From: Arthrobacter_M sp030063245
GTDB taxonomy: Bacteria; Actinomycetota; Actinomycetes; Actinomycetales; Micrococcaceae
Reading direction: 5' to 3'
Assembly: GCF_051131705.1 (NCBI RefSeq)
Contig: NZ_CP180316.1
Coordinates: 682,001 to 746,000 of the forward strand
Length of the DNA stretch: 64,000 nucleotides
In this document: positions 25,188 to 33,925 of the stretch, one piece after another
Position numbering within the stretch: the first letter of the stretch is position 1
Layout: every line of letters starts with the position of its first letter
Notes under the pieces: generated by a model
Told to the model about the DNA's origin: nothing
What the model saw: the letters and a program-made list of their open reading frames with translations, nothing else
Database searches by the model: none
Position numbers and translations under genes: made by a program

Positions 25188-28100
25188 TTAGACGATGACC
25201 GCTGCAGCGGTACGCAGCTCTGCCGTACGCAGCTGTGCGGTGCGCCGATCGTCAACCGTCATGGCCGTGACGTTGATGGCGACACCGTAGTCCCTTTCCG
25301 CGAGTTCCACGGTGGTGAACTCGTCCAGAACATCGGAGAGCACCTTCTGCGGATCGCGTTTGAGCGGATCGCCGTACCCGCCGGAGCTGGGGACGGTGAT
25401 CTGCAGCGAGTCCCCGGCCTTGAGGTGGCGGGCCGTGACCTTGGACGGCCAGTTTTCCTCGCCGTCGCGGTTGACGTTCTTCACCAGTGAACCGTTGAGT
25501 CCCGGGTAACCGCCGAAGATGCCCCACGGTTCATCGGATTCGTGGCGCTCGCCCTCGCAGGTGACCACGGTGTCCGTCAGGAAGGTGTTTTCCCGCACGA
25601 TTCCTATCCCGCCGCGGAATTCTCCCGGCGCGGCGGCCTCGCTGCGCAGCTCGTAGCGGTCGGTGCGCATCGGGAACCGCCATTCCAGTTCCTCGATCGG
25701 GTTGTTGCGCGTATTGGCGATCAGGTTGTCCACCGAGTCGAGCCCGTCGCTGTCCGGTCGTCCACCGTAGGAGCCCTCGTTGACCTCCAGGTAAACCCAG
25801 TACTCCTTGGCTGCTTCGCTCCAGCCCGAGTAGGAAAGGAAGTGGATGTGGGCGGAGTTACCCGCGGTGATCTTCTCCGGCAGGACCGGTGAAAGCGCCC
25901 GCAGCGCAAGATCCACGACGCGCTGGACCTGCGCGAAACGGGCAATGCAGGCTGCCGGATAGTTCGGGTTGAAGATCGTCCCCTTGGGCGCGATCACCTT
26001 GATGGGCTTGAGCATCCCCTCGTTCTGCGGAACGAAGACCGAGTGCGACACCTCATCCAGGAAAATCATCCGGGTGATGAACGCAAAGGCGGAAACCGTG
26101 GTGCCTTCGAACGGACAGTTATAGCCCGTCTCCACCTGCGGGCTCGAACCCGTCAGATCATAGGTGATCTGATCGCCCTCGATGATGACCTTGACCTGGA
26201 TCGGCAGCTTCTTGCCGTAGTTCTTGCCGTCATCGTCCAGGTAGCCGACCTCGGTCTCGTAGACTCCGTCCGGCACCTTGGCGATCTCGGCCCGCAGCAT
26301 CGCCTCGGAGTAGTTGATCCACTGCTCACCGGCCCGCTTGACCGCTTCCTTCCCATACCGGTTGGTGACATCCAGGAATCGGCTGGTGGCCAGCTCACAG
26401 GCGGCGATCATGGCTTCCAGATCACCGGCATTGTGGGTTGGCGTACGGGTGTTCGCAAGAATGTGCTTGAGCAGCGCTTCCTGACGGACGCCCTTTTCGG
26501 CGATTTTGACGGCCCGGAAAATCTGCCCCTCGGCCTTGTTGTCCACCAGGTCCACGGCCAGGCCCGGGTAGGCACCGCCGATGTCCAGCAGCTGGCCGGA
26601 GGCCCCGGCAAAACCAATCCGTTCGCCCTCAAAGAAGATCGGCATCACGATCGCCACATCGGGGGAGTGCGTGGCCCCCAGATATGGATCATTGTGCAGG
26701 ATGATGTCACCTTCGTGGATGTCATCGCCCAGCACGCTCATCACGCCGCGGACAATTTTGGGCATCGCACCCATAAACATCGGTGTCGAGTCGGACTCGG
26801 CCAGCACATGGCCGTCGGCATCGAAGATGCCCGCACCCAGGTCCTCCGACTCGCGGATGATGGAGGAATAGGACATCCGGAACAGCACCGAAGCCATCTC
26901 CTTGGCCATCGAATTAAAGGCACCCCCGATGACGCGCATCAGAATCGGCGTGGCCAGTTCGCTGCCGGCGCCCTCCTGGTCTTTCTTCGGGCAGGCGATG
27001 ACAATGTTGCCGTGGTTGTCGATGGTGGCGCTGAACGCCGGCGGCACCACGACCGTGGAGTCATATTGCTCGATCACACACGGGCCATCCAGGCGCTGGC
27101 CCGCGCCGAGCAGTTCCCGGTCGTAGAACGGCGTAGAAAAGAATCCGGGCTTCCCGGCGGCGTCAAAGACGACATCCTGGGTGTCCAGCAGCGCCCGGTC
27201 GAGCCCGCCGGAGGCCCGGCCCAGGATCGGGGCGGGCAGCTCGTCCATGATCCCGATGCCCTCAACACGGATGTTGACGATTTCCACCCGGCCGGTGGCG
27301 AAACGGTGTCCGTATTCGGTCTCGTGCGCCTGATGGAAGCGCTCCACCAGCTCCTCGAGCCAGGCCTCTGTGATGTCCCCCTCGGGGACTTCGAAGCGGA
27401 CCTCGTAACCCTGGCCCTCATAGCGGCCGTCCGCCAGCCGGCGCAGCACCCGGCGGTCCGCCGGGATCCCATCGGCGGTCAATTGCGTGACGGCGTCGAG
27501 GGACAGAGAAGCGTACCGGGATTCAAGTCCTGCCCTATCCACATCCGGCAGGGTGTACCGGGCGGTGGCAACGTATTCGTACTTCTGATCCGTGGCGACC
27601 AGGCCCGTGGCGGCGATAATGCCGGGATGCGCGGGGATCAGGACGGTGGGAATGTCCAGCTCGGCCGCGATTTCACAGGCGAACAGGGCTCCGGCCCCGC
27701 CACCTCCGACCAGGGTGAAGTCCCGGGGGTCGTAGCCCCGGCGGACGGAGTTGAGCTCAATGGCCTGGCTCATGCCGAATTTCTGGATCTGCAGGGCGCC
27801 CAGCGCCGCTTCCTCCACGGTCATGCCCAGCTGGTCCGCCACCGTGGACATCGCGGTCCGGGCCAGATCCACGTTCATCTGCATTTCGCCACCGGCAAGG
27901 TTGCGCTTGGCGCGCAGCCGGCCCAACACCACCTGCGCGTCGGTTGACGTGGGCTTCGTACCGCCATGGCCGTAGCAGGCCGGACCAGGCCGGGCGCCCG
28001 CGGAAGCGGGGCCGACCCGGAAGATGCCGCCGTCGTCGACGAAGGCAATCGAACCGCCGCCGGCGCCGATGGTGTCGATATCCACCATGGGGACCATCGC

Positions 28101-29060
28101 CTGATAATCACCGACCTTGGTGTCCAACAGATGACGCATCCGCAGTTCGCCGCCGGGTGCAACGCCGATGTCCGCCGAGGTGCCGCCGATATCCAGCGTC
28201 ACGACATTGTCGAAGCCGGCCTGCTTGCCCGCCCAGATACCTCCAATAAGGCCGCCCACGGGACCGGACATCAGCAGGTTGACCGGACGCTCACCGGCAA
28301 CGTCGATTGGGGTCATACCGCCGGAGGACTGCATCAGCAGTACGTCACGGGTGTAGCCCAGCTCCTTGACCTGGGCGGAAAGCCTGGCCAGGTAGCGGGA
28401 GACCTTCGGCCCCACGTAGGCGTTCAGCGCCGTGGTGGAGAACCGTTCAAATTCACGGTAAAGCGGGACAACCTCGCTGGAGATGGAGAGGAACGCCTCG
28501 GGAAATTCGTTCTGAATGATTTGTTTGATCCGCTGTTCATGCATCGGGTTCAGGTAAGAGTGCAGCAGACACACCGCGATCGACTCGACGCCGGCATCGC
28601 GCAGCTCGCGCACCCGGACGCGCACCTCGTCCTCGTCCAAGGGGACCAGGATCCCGCCATCTGGAACCGTGATCCGCTCCTTCACGGTGAGACGGTGGCG
28701 ACGCTTCACCAGCGGAGAGCTCTGCCAGGGCAGTTCCTGCTGCAGGGAAAAGTTGAAGGGTTTCTTGTGCCGGGCGATGTGCAGGATGTCACGGAAACCC
28801 TCCGTGGTAATCATGCCCACCTCCGCGCCGGTGTGCGTCAGGGCAATATTCGTCGCCACCGTTGTGCCGTGGACCAACTCGTCCACCTGGGACAGTTCGA
28901 TGCCGGCCTTGGCTGTCAGCAGGGTTAGGCCATGCAGGACGGCCCGCGACGGGTCGTCGGGCGTTGACGGGACCTTTTCAATGACCACCCGGCCTGTTTC
29001 GTCATCCGACAGATAGAAATCCGTGAATGTACCGCCAACGTCTACTCCGATGCGCTTCAT
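25188..29060 (-). CDS. Single-chain N-methylhydantoinase (HyuA-HyuB fusion), ATP-dependent
   Basis: A 1290-residue fusion. Residues 1-680 are HyuA-like: KRIGVDVGGTFTDFYLSD (nucleotide-binding N-domain), VTLDIGGTSADIGVAPGG and DTIGAGGGSIAFVD. Residues about 695-1240 are HyuB-like: RVIGGAFNSMAKEMASVLFR and HNDPYLGATHSPDVAIVMP. The joint is near residue 690 (CPKKDQEGAGSELATP). It should open N-methylhydantoin to N-carbamoylsarcosine using ATP, feeding the amidase at 22732. 5-Oxoprolinase has the same two-domain size and acetophenone carboxylase is related, so the substrate rests on context. Start 29060 follows AAAGG; the frame remains open upstream, but that part is not native protein. Confidence 0.88.
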   Translation of the reverse strand: MKRIGVDVGGTFTDFYLSDDETGRVVIEKVPSTPDDPSRAVLHGLTLLTAKAGIELSQVDELVHGTTVATNIALTHTGAEVGMITTEGFRDILHIARHKKPFNFSLQQELPWQSSPLVKRRHRLTVKERITVPDGGILVPLDEDEVRVRVRELRDAGVESIAVCLLHSYLNPMHEQRIKQIIQNEFPEAFLSISSEVVPLYREFERFSTTALNAYVGPKVSRYLARLSAQVKELGYTRDVLLMQSSGGMTPIDVAGERPVNLLMSGPVGGLIGGIWAGKQAGFDNVVTLDIGGTSADIGVAPGGELRMRHLLDTKVGDYQAMVPMVDIDTIGAGGGSIAFVDDGGIFRVGPASAGARPGPACYGHGGTKPTSTDAQVVLGRLRAKRNLAGGEMQMNVDLARTAMSTVADQLGMTVEEAALGALQIQKFGMSQAIELNSVRRGYDPRDFTLVGGGGAGALFACEIAAELDIPTVLIPAHPGIIAATGLVATDQKYEYVATARYTLPDVDRAGLESRYASLSLDAVTQLTADGIPADRRVLRRLADGRYEGQGYEVRFEVPEGDITEAWLEELVERFHQAHETEYGHRFATGRVEIVNIRVEGIGIMDELPAPILGRASGGLDRALLDTQDVVFDAAGKPGFFSTPFYDRELLGAGQRLDGPCVIEQYDSTVVVPPAFSATIDNHGNIVIACPKKDQEGAGSELATPILMRVIGGAFNSMAKEMASVLFRMSYSSIIRESEDLGAGIFDADGHVLAESDSTPMFMGAMPKIVRGVMSVLGDDIHEGDIILHNDPYLGATHSPDVAIVMPIFFEGERIGFAGASGQLLDIGGAYPGLAVDLVDNKAEGQIFRAVKIAEKGVRQEALLKHILANTRTPTHNAGDLEAMIAACELATSRFLDVTNRYGKEAVKRAGEQWINYSEAMLRAEIAKVPDGVYETEVGYLDDDGKNYGKKLPIQVKVIIEGDQITYDLTGSSPQVETGYNCPFEGTTVSAFAFITRMIFLDEVSHSVFVPQNEGMLKPIKVIAPKGTIFNPNYPAACIARFAQVQRVVDLALRALSPVLPEKITAGNSAHIHFLSYSGWSEAAKEYWVYLEVNEGSYGGRPDSDGLDSVDNLIANTRNNPIEELEWRFPMRTDRYELRSEAAAPGEFRGGIGIVRENTFLTDTVVTCEGERHESDEPWGIFGGYPGLNGSLVKNVNRDGEENWPSKVTARHLKAGDSLQITVPSSGGYGDPLKRDPQKVLSDVLDEFTTVELAERDYGVAINVTAMTVDDRRTAQLRTAELRTAAAVIV

Positions 29061-29378
29061 ATTGTTGCCTTTCAGGTTCTGAATGAGAACTGTCTGCTGT
29101 GGAACGGTCTGCTCCGGAACTGGCTGGAGTTGCTCTCTGGGGGGGGTGCTGTCATCGGGAGGATCACGCGTGTCACTTGTGCAGTGGCGGTGGGACCCGG
29201 CGACCAAAAAGTGATGTAATTCACAGTACGTTGCTGTAAGTTCAATATAGTTGCTATCTAAGCAACGCCACAAGGGGTATTCGAAGATATTTTCCGGCCG
29301 TCCCGTTCTATGATGGGGAATCACGGTGATTTCACCGCGGACCGGCCGCCGGGTGCGGGTGTACGTGAGGATGGAACG
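29061..29378. promoter_or_regulatory. Divergent promoter region hydantoinase/IclR with operator-like palindrome at 29250-29266
   Basis: Gene-free 318 bp. GTTGCTATCTAAGCAAC (29250-29266) is a GTTGC-N7-GCAAC inverted repeat, preceded by a GTTGCTGTA half-site at 29230, with AATATAGTTGCT shared with the amidase promoter at 23541. Towards the IclR gene, TTGCTG (29231) and CTATCT 17 bp later could be -35 and -10, so a bound repressor would cover the promoter. The rest, 29061-29220, is a leader for the hydantoinase with a G-run at about 29141 and nothing else recognised. Confidence 0.65.
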
Positions 29379-30173
29379 ATGGCAGGAAGGCCACGGCAGA
29401 GCGATGAGCTGCCTCAAGGGGCTGCCGCTTCTCTGCTTAACGGGCTGGGCGTGCTCGAGGCGTTTTCCATCGAGAAGCCGGTGCTCGGGGTAACGGAAAT
29501 AGCGCAGAAAGTGAACCTGCACAAAAGTACCGTCTCCCGAATCCTGACGGGGCTGGCCACCGCAGGATATGTGGAGCGCGATGAGGAAACGGGGCGATTT
29601 CGTCTGGGGCTGGGATTGATCGGGCTCTCCGGGCCGCTGCTGGCCGAACTCGATGTCCGTCGGGCCGCGCACGCCGAGCTTGAAAGGCTGACCGAACTGA
29701 CCGGGGAAACGAGTGCGCTGGCCGTCTGGAACGGCACCGAGGCCGTGGTGGTGGAACAGATTCCCAGCCCGCACCAGGTCAAGCACACCGCGCCCATCGG
29801 AACACGATACAACCTGTATGAAAGTTCCTCGGTGCGGACTTTCCTGGCAGAACTGCCGTTTGCGACCGCGCAGGGGATGCTGGATCAGGGGCTGATTACC
29901 CATTCGCTGGAATCCGGGCTCGGTAGCGACTACCTGCAGCATCTGACAGAGGTGAAAAAGCAGGGCTACGCCGTCAATGACGGGTATACCACCTTCGAAG
30001 AAGTCGGCATTTCGGCGGTGGTCCGCGACTATCGGGGCGTCGTGGTTGGCTGCATCACGACCTCGGCACCACGATCCCGAACGGGACAGGAGCGGATTTC
30101 CCTGCTGGCGGGCCTTGTCCTGGCTGCCGCCCGGACCGTCTCCACCCGTCTGGGCGGCAGGCTGGCGGGCTGA
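29379..30173 (+). CDS. IclR-family transcriptional regulator (second), probable controller of the hydantoinase route
   Basis: A 264-residue regulator. Residues about 16-75 form the winged helix (NGLGVLEAFSIEKPVLGVTEIA; HKSTVSRILTGLATAGYVE). The effector domain follows (AVWNGTEAVVVEQIPSPHQV; YTTFEEVGISAVVRDYRG). It is divergent from the hydantoinase, with a palindrome of IclR-operator size between them that recurs at the amidase and transporter/creatinase promoters. Likely ligand: N-methylhydantoin, N-carbamoylsarcosine or creatinine (inferred). The ATG at 29379 is preferred to 29310 because the family fold begins just after it. Confidence 0.9.
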   Translation: MAGRPRQSDELPQGAAASLLNGLGVLEAFSIEKPVLGVTEIAQKVNLHKSTVSRILTGLATAGYVERDEETGRFRLGLGLIGLSGPLLAELDVRRAAHAELERLTELTGETSALAVWNGTEAVVVEQIPSPHQVKHTAPIGTRYNLYESSSVRTFLAELPFATAQGMLDQGLITHSLESGLGSDYLQHLTEVKKQGYAVNDGYTTFEEVGISAVVRDYRGVVVGCITTSAPRSRTGQERISLLAGLVLAAARTVSTRLGGRLAG

Positions 30174-30203
30174 CCGCGCGGGTGGGTTCCCGCCCGGCGG
30201 GGC

Positions 30204-30875
30204 TTACAGCACGCTGCGGATGGTCTTTTCAAAACTGGCCACGTGCTCCAGTGCCAGTTCGGCGGCCAAGGTGGCGTCGCCGTCGGCTATCGCTTCCAGC
30301 AGCCGGACGTGTTCGGTGATGTGGCCGCTGACCGAGGGCACCTTATCCAGCACCAGGCACCAGATGCGGGTGGCCAGATTGTCGTATCTGATCAGGGCGT
30401 CCTCCAGATGCGGGTTGGCGGCTGCCTTGTAGATCAGCCGGTGCACGGTGAGGTCATAGCCCATCAGCTCACGTTGGTCGGTGGGGCGGGTATCCAGCGT
30501 GCCGATGGTCCGCGCCACGGCGCGCAGCTCCTCGCGCAGGTCCGGGGTCGCCCGCAGCGCGGCCCGCTGGGCTGCGAGGGGCTCGAGCAGCTGCCGGATC
30601 TCCGAGACGTCAGCGAGTTCGGTGATATCCACGACGGTGGCAAACGTGCCGCGACGAGGGTACGAGACCACCAGGTGGTCGATTTCCAGTTTTTTCAGCG
30701 CCTCGCGGACCGGCGTGCGCCCCACCCTCAGTTCGCCGGCCAGCTGCGCGTCATTGAGCGGCTCGCCCGGCCTGATCTCCAGCATGATGAGTTTGTCCCG
30801 GATCCTCCGGTAAGCGGATTCCGCCAAGGAGAGTTCTTCGGCTTCGGCTGGCGGCATTTCCGGTAAGGCGTTCAC
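30204..30875 (-). CDS. GntR-family regulator, FCD subgroup
   Basis: A 223-residue regulator. Residues 15-80 are the GntR helix-turn-helix (AYRRIRDKLIMLEIRPGEPL; LRVGRTPVREALKKLEID). Residues 90-215 form the all-helical FCD ligand domain, with the Asp/His residues (YDLTVHRLIY; ITEHVRLLEAIADGD) that usually bind a metal. Starts with GTG at 30875 after AGGAG. It is divergent from the glyA-sox operon, with a palindrome ACTGATATATCAGT between them, and is the obvious candidate regulator of sarcosine oxidation. It converges with the IclR gene at 30173. Confidence 0.92.
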   Translation of the reverse strand: MNALPEMPPAEAEELSLAESAYRRIRDKLIMLEIRPGEPLNDAQLAGELRVGRTPVREALKKLEIDHLVVSYPRRGTFATVVDITELADVSEIRQLLEPLAAQRAALRATPDLREELRAVARTIGTLDTRPTDQRELMGYDLTVHRLIYKAAANPHLEDALIRYDNLATRIWCLVLDKVPSVSGHITEHVRLLEAIADGDATLAAELALEHVASFEKTIRSVL

Positions 30876-30907
30876 GTACGCTCCTGACTGGGTCGGCCGC
30901 AGCCCCC

Positions 30908-30972
30908 TTGACTATCTGTGAGATCGATCATAGCATTCAACCAGCACTGATATATCAGTAGATGCAAATCTA
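30908..30972 (+). promoter_or_regulatory. glyA-sox promoter with overlapping operator palindromes
   Basis: TTGACT (30908-30913), a 17-bp spacer and TAGCAT (30931-30936) form a good plus-strand sigma-70-type promoter. ACTGATATATCAGT (30946-30959) is a perfect 14-bp palindrome starting near the expected +1. TAGAT/ATCTA around GCAA (30959-30972) is a second inverted repeat. Position and symmetry fit repression by the divergent FCD-GntR protein. Confidence 0.65.
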
Positions 30973-31010
30973 ATATTTCACCGCATGGCTTTATTTCAAA
31001 GGAGAAACCG

Positions 31011-32342
31011 ATGGCAGACCTGCTCACCGATCCATTGTCCGAAGTCGACGCCGAAGTCGACCGGGCCATTTCCCTCGAGCTGCTCCGCCAGCAGTCCACT
31101 CTGGAGATGATCGCATCCGAAAACTTCGCTCCGGCGGCAGTCATGGCCGCGCAGGGATCGGTCCTGACGAACAAATACGCCGAAGGGTATCCCGGCAAGC
31201 GCTACTACGGCGGCTGCGAGCACGTGGACGTCATCGAGCAGCTGGCCATTGACCGGGTCAAGGCCCTCTTTGGTGCGGAAGCGGCAAATGTCCAGCCGCA
31301 TTCCGGCGCGCAGGCCAACGCGGCGGCAATGGCTGCTCTGCTGTCTCCGGGGGACACCATCATGGGCCTGGATCTGGCCCATGGCGGCCACCTCACCCAT
31401 GGGATGCGGCTCAATTTCTCCGGAAAACTCTACAACGTGGTTCCGTACCATGTGCGCAAGACGGACCTGCTGGTGGACATGGTGGAGGTGGAGGCGCTGG
31501 CGCTCGAGCACCGTCCGCAGCTGATTGTGGCTGGCTGGTCCGCCTACTCCCGCCAGCTGGATTTTGCCGAATTCCGCCGGATTGCCGATCTGGTGGGCGC
31601 CTACCTGATGGTGGACATGGCACATTTCGCCGGACTGGTGGCCGCGGGCCTGCACCCGAATCCGGTACCCTACGCTGACGTAGTCACGACGACGACGCAC
31701 AAAACCTTGGGCGGCCCCCGCGGCGGCGTGATCCTCAGCAAGCAGACACTGGCCAAGAAGATCAACAGCGCCGTCTTCCCCGGTCAGCAGGGCGGACCGC
31801 TGGAGCATGTGATTGCTGCCAAGGCGGTGGCCTTCAAGCTCGCCGCAGGTGCGGAATTTGCGGACCGCCAACGGCGTACGCTGGAGGGCGCCGGGATTCT
31901 GGCCGAGCGTTTACTGGCCGAGGACGTCGCGGCCGCCGGGATCTCGGTGGTCACCGGTGGCACGGATGTCCATTTGGTCCTGGTGGATCTGCGGCACTCC
32001 GAGCTGGACGGGCAGCAGGGTGAAGACCGTCTGCATCGGATCGGCATCACGGTTAACCGCAATGCCGTCCCCTTCGACCCGCGGCCGCCGATGATTTCCT
32101 CCGGGCTGCGGATCGGCACCCCTGCACTGGCAACCCGCGGGTTCGGCGCTGCAGACTTCACCGAGGTGGCGGACATCATTGCCGCGGCGCTGCTCCCCGA
32201 ATTCGGTGCCGACGACGAAGCCGCCCTAAGTGCCCGCGTTGCCGCACTGGCTGCCCGGCACCCGCTTTACCCCCATCTGGAGAACGGCGGCGGCTCATCC
32301 GCCGTAGCATCCACAGCAGATCTGATCGGAGCCGGAGCATGA
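31011..32342 (+). CDS. glyA: Serine hydroxymethyltransferase
   Basis: Combines glycine with 5,10-methylene-THF to give serine, consuming both products of sarcosine oxidase. The 443-residue PLP enzyme has TLEMIASENFAP, YAEGYPGKRYYGGCE, and the PLP lysine in TTTTHKTLGGPRGGVIL. The start follows AAAGGAG. The stop overlaps the soxB start (ATGA), making it the first gene of the sox operon. This is probably a catabolic copy, separate from a housekeeping glyA elsewhere (inference). Confidence 0.96.
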   Translation: MADLLTDPLSEVDAEVDRAISLELLRQQSTLEMIASENFAPAAVMAAQGSVLTNKYAEGYPGKRYYGGCEHVDVIEQLAIDRVKALFGAEAANVQPHSGAQANAAAMAALLSPGDTIMGLDLAHGGHLTHGMRLNFSGKLYNVVPYHVRKTDLLVDMVEVEALALEHRPQLIVAGWSAYSRQLDFAEFRRIADLVGAYLMVDMAHFAGLVAAGLHPNPVPYADVVTTTTHKTLGGPRGGVILSKQTLAKKINSAVFPGQQGGPLEHVIAAKAVAFKLAAGAEFADRQRRTLEGAGILAERLLAEDVAAAGISVVTGGTDVHLVLVDLRHSELDGQQGEDRLHRIGITVNRNAVPFDPRPPMISSGLRIGTPALATRGFGAADFTEVADIIAAALLPEFGADDEAALSARVAALAARHPLYPHLENGGGSSAVASTADLIGAGA

Positions 32343-33559
32343 TAACTGAACATCTCCCCGAACACCCGGACTTCCTCTGGCGCAACCCGGACCCCAAAAA
32401 GTCCTATGACGCCGTCATCGTCGGCGGCGGTGGCCATGGCTTGGCCACCGCGTACTTTCTGGCCAAAAACCACGGCATGACGAATATCGCCGTGCTGGAA
32501 AAGGGCTGGCTGGCCGGCGGGAACATGGCCCGCAACACCACGATCATCCGGTCGAATTATCTGTGGGATGAAAGCGCGGCGATCTACGAGCACTCGCTGA
32601 AACTGTGGGAAATCCTGCCCGAGGAACTGGAGTACGACTTCCTCTTCAGCCAGCGCGGCGTAATGAACCTGGCCCACACCCTCGGTGACGTCCGCGAAAG
32701 CATTCGCCGGGTCGGAGCGAACAAACTCAACGGCGTCGACGCGGAATGGCTGGATCCGCAGCAGGTCAAGGAGCTGTGTCCGATCCTGAACATCAGCGAC
32801 AACATCCGCTACCCGGTGATGGGGGCGACCTACCAGCCGCGGGCCGGCATCGCCAAGCATGACCATGTGGCCTGGGCATTTGCCCGCAAGTGCGACGAAA
32901 TGGGGGTCGATATCATCCAGAACTGCGAGGTTACCGGCTTCCTCAAGGATGGCAACAAGGTGGTCGGCGTGAAGACCAACCGCGGCACGATCAACACCGA
33001 AAAAGTCGGGCTGTGCGCGGCCGGACACAGCTCGGTGCTGGCGGAAATGGCGGGCTTCCGGCTGCCGATCCAATCGCACCCTCTGCAGGCGCTGGTCTCC
33101 GAACTTCATGAGCAGGTCCATCCCACGGTGGTCATGTCCAACCATGTCCATGTCTATGTTTCCCAGGCGCATAAGGGGGAGCTGGTGATGGGTGCCGGGG
33201 TGGATTCCTACAACGGTTACGGCCAGCGCGGTTCCTTCCACGTGATCGAGGAACAGATGGCTGCCGCCGTCGAGCTGTTCCCGATCTTTGCCCGTGCCCA
33301 CGTACTGCGCACCTGGGGCGGCATCGTCGACACCACCTTGGATGCCTCGCCCATTGTCGGTCTTTCCCCGGTGGAGAACATGTATGTGAACTGCGGCTGG
33401 GGAACCGGCGGGTTCAAGGGGACCCCCGGGGCCGGGTTGACCTTCGCCCACACCATTGCCACCGGCGCGCCGCACCCCCTGAACGCGCCGTTCTCGCTGG
33501 AGCGTTTCGAGACCGGCGCCCTGATCGACGAGCACGGCGCCGCTGCCGTGGCTCACTAG
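32339..33559 (+). CDS. soxB: Sarcosine oxidase beta subunit
   Basis: The catalytic flavin subunit of heterotetrameric sarcosine oxidase (sarcosine to glycine, H2O2 and methylene-THF). The 406-residue chain has the FAD Rossmann motif YDAVIVGGGGHGLATAYFLA. IAKHDHVAWAFAR has His174, in the position of the His covalently bound to FMN in Corynebacterium enzymes. NCGWGTGGFKGTPGAG closes the flavin site. The length is that of the family. It overlaps glyA by 4 bp and is followed 21 bp later by soxD. Confidence 0.96.
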   Translation: MITEHLPEHPDFLWRNPDPKKSYDAVIVGGGGHGLATAYFLAKNHGMTNIAVLEKGWLAGGNMARNTTIIRSNYLWDESAAIYEHSLKLWEILPEELEYDFLFSQRGVMNLAHTLGDVRESIRRVGANKLNGVDAEWLDPQQVKELCPILNISDNIRYPVMGATYQPRAGIAKHDHVAWAFARKCDEMGVDIIQNCEVTGFLKDGNKVVGVKTNRGTINTEKVGLCAAGHSSVLAEMAGFRLPIQSHPLQALVSELHEQVHPTVVMSNHVHVYVSQAHKGELVMGAGVDSYNGYGQRGSFHVIEEQMAAAVELFPIFARAHVLRTWGGIVDTTLDASPIVGLSPVENMYVNCGWGTGGFKGTPGAGLTFAHTIATGAPHPLNAPFSLERFETGALIDEHGAAAVAH

Positions 33560-33580
33560 ACGAAGCAAGGAGCACACCCC

Positions 33581-33925
33581 ATGTTGCTGTTTTCATGCCC
33601 CAACTGCGGCCCGCGGGACGAAACCGAGTTCCATTACGGCGGCCAGGCCCACGTGCCCTATCCGAAAGACACGGACGCGATGACGGATAAGGAATGGGCC
33701 GAGTTCCTGTTCTACCGCGACAACACCAGAGGCGACTTCGCCGAACGCTGGGTCCACAGCACCGGCTGCCGGCAATGGTTCAACATGCTGCGGGACACCG
33801 TCAGCTACGAGGTTAAGGCCGTTTACCCGATGGGCTCCACCAGCCCCACTCCCGGTGGCCAGTCGCCGGCCGGCCAGTTTCCAGCCAGCACAGTACAAAC
33901 CCAGCAGAAAGGAGCGCAGTCATGA
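33581..33925 (+). CDS. soxD: Sarcosine oxidase delta subunit
   Basis: A 114-residue zinc subunit. Cys6, Cys9, His59 and Cys63 (FSCPNCG; WVHSTGC) are the four zinc ligands at exactly the positions described for the family. It packs against SoxA. The final 30 residues are a Pro/Ser/Gln-rich tail longer than in most homologues. The stop overlaps the soxA start (ATGA). Confidence 0.95.
   Translation: MLLFSCPNCGPRDETEFHYGGQAHVPYPKDTDAMTDKEWAEFLFYRDNTRGDFAERWVHSTGCRQWFNMLRDTVSYEVKAVYPMGSTSPTPGGQSPAGQFPASTVQTQQKGAQS

Noticed and set aside
25188..29060. 5-Oxoprolinase as the name for the HyuA-HyuB fusion
   Set aside because: Size fits, but the neighbouring carbamoylsarcosine amidase and shared operator make N-methylhydantoinase more likely; kept only as an alternative.
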